Below are positions 63,610-64,000 of a stretch of 64,000 nucleotides of DNA, in pieces. The notes under the pieces are model-generated. The model had not been told where the DNA came from. It did no database searches and worked only from the letters and a program-made list of their open reading frames with translations. The DNA is from Rahnella aquatilis CIP 78.65 = ATCC 33071. Its GTDB lineage: Bacteria > Pseudomonadota > Gammaproteobacteria > Enterobacterales > Enterobacteriaceae. Both the position numbers and the translations under genes were made by a program. How positions within the stretch are numbered: the stretch's first letter is position 1; every line of letters starts with the position of its first letter. The stretch is taken from contig NC_016818.1 of the NCBI RefSeq assembly GCF_000241955.1, forward strand, positions 3,038,001 through 3,102,000, written 5' to 3'.

Positions 63610-64000
63610 TCAACTTACGATCAGATTGACATATTTTTCAGCATCGCAGTTTTCGAGATGCTGGCAAAGCCCGCTGACTAACTCTGTCAGCCCCTGTTCA
63701 TCCGCTTCATCGAAGCGCTGATAAACGGTGCTATCAATGTCTAATACGCCGATCACTGTGCCATTGACGGTCACTGGCAGAACAATTTCGGCATTACTTG
63801 CTGCGTCACAGGCGATATGCCCCGGGAAGGCATGAACATCGCCCACACGCTGTACGGCATTTTCCGCTACTGCGGTACCGCAGACGCCTTTTCCTACCGG
63901 AATACGCACGCAGGCAATTTTACCCTGGAATGGCCCCAGCACCAGTGTTGTGCCGTCCAGCAGGTAAAAACCCACCCAGTTGACGCCATCAAGACGTTCA
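63610..64000 (-). CDS. msrC: Free methionine-(R)-sulfoxide reductase MsrC, 5' end beyond window
   Basis: MsrC (YebR) is a GAF-domain enzyme that reduces free methionine-R-sulfoxide. The visible 129 residues run from ERLDGVNWVGFYLL at the window edge to the stop; about 35 N-terminal residues are missing. The three functional cysteines are present: two in ACVRIPVGKGVCGTAVAE and one in GHIACDAASNAEIVLP. It lies upstream of proQ in the same direction, as in E. coli. Reading it as a complete gene from the internal ATG of MGFYLL would be wrong. Confidence 0.95.
   Translation of the reverse strand, partial: ERLDGVNWVGFYLLDGTTLVLGPFQGKIACVRIPVGKGVCGTAVAENAVQRVGDVHAFPGHIACDAASNAEIVLPVTVNGTVIGVLDIDSTVYQRFDEADEQGLTELVSGLCQHLENCDAEKYVNLIVS

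Overview
The window is chromosomal core sequence from a member of the Enterobacterales. Almost every gene has a close E. coli counterpart, and long stretches follow E. coli gene order: tRNA-Val, pykF, lpp, ldtE, sufESDCBA; then menI, ydiJ, ydiK, rprA, ppsA, ppsR, aroH; then selO, ydiV, nlpC; then btuDEC, ihfA, pheTSM, rplT, rpmI, infC, thrS; then yniABC, ydjM, tcyP; then kdgR, yebQ, htpX, prc, proQ, msrC. The arnBCADTEF operon between nlpC and btuD, and the hmuSTUV cluster, suggest the Yersinia/Serratia/Rahnella side of the order. That placement is an inference from gene content, not from a search.

Layout. Positions 1-3761 hold the end of a valine tRNA, pyruvate kinase I, the major outer-membrane (Braun) lipoprotein and an L,D-transpeptidase. 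Positions 4023-9772 are the SUF iron-sulfur operon on the minus strand. A divergent, Fur-boxed gene of unknown function follows at 10230. Positions 10749-20983 carry menI-ydiJ, ydiK, the sRNA RprA, ppsA with its regulator ppsR, and aroH. Positions 21171-24989 are a Fur-boxed haem-uptake operon, hmuSTUV, with no receptor gene beside it. Positions 25036-29533 carry selO, a ydiV-like degenerate EAL gene, lplA and nlpC. Positions 29688-37090 are the complete arnBCADTEF operon for L-Ara4N modification of lipid A. Positions 37451-39852 are the vitamin B12 uptake genes btuC, btuE and btuD. Positions 40005-40813 are two divergent genes for small His/Gly-rich envelope proteins. Positions 41163-48376 are ihfA, the phenylalanyl-tRNA synthetase operon with its pheM attenuator, rplT-rpmI-infC with an AUU start for infC, and thrS with an anticodon-like operator hairpin. 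Positions 48666-57867 carry marC, emtA, yniA, yniB, hxpB, kduID, ydjM, tcyP and kdgR. Positions 58105-64000 carry yebQ, htpX, prc, proQ and the start-proximal part of a truncated msrC.

How it fits together. Iron control recurs: Fur-like boxes lie in the suf promoter, at the promoter of the unknown gene at 10230, and over the -10 of hmuS. Cra-like boxes lie at both pykF and ppsA, the two opposing enzymes of the PEP/pyruvate node. KdgR and one of its usual targets, kduID, lie in the same window. Envelope maintenance is strongly represented (lpp, ldtE, nlpC, emtA, arn, htpX, prc, the RcsB-linked RprA).

I found no CRISPR array, prophage, transposase, toxin-antitoxin pair or defence island. I do not see a clearly new multi-gene system. 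The best candidates for new biology are the Fur-boxed gene at 10230, the receptor-less haem cluster, and the divergent His/Gly-rich pair at 40005-40813.
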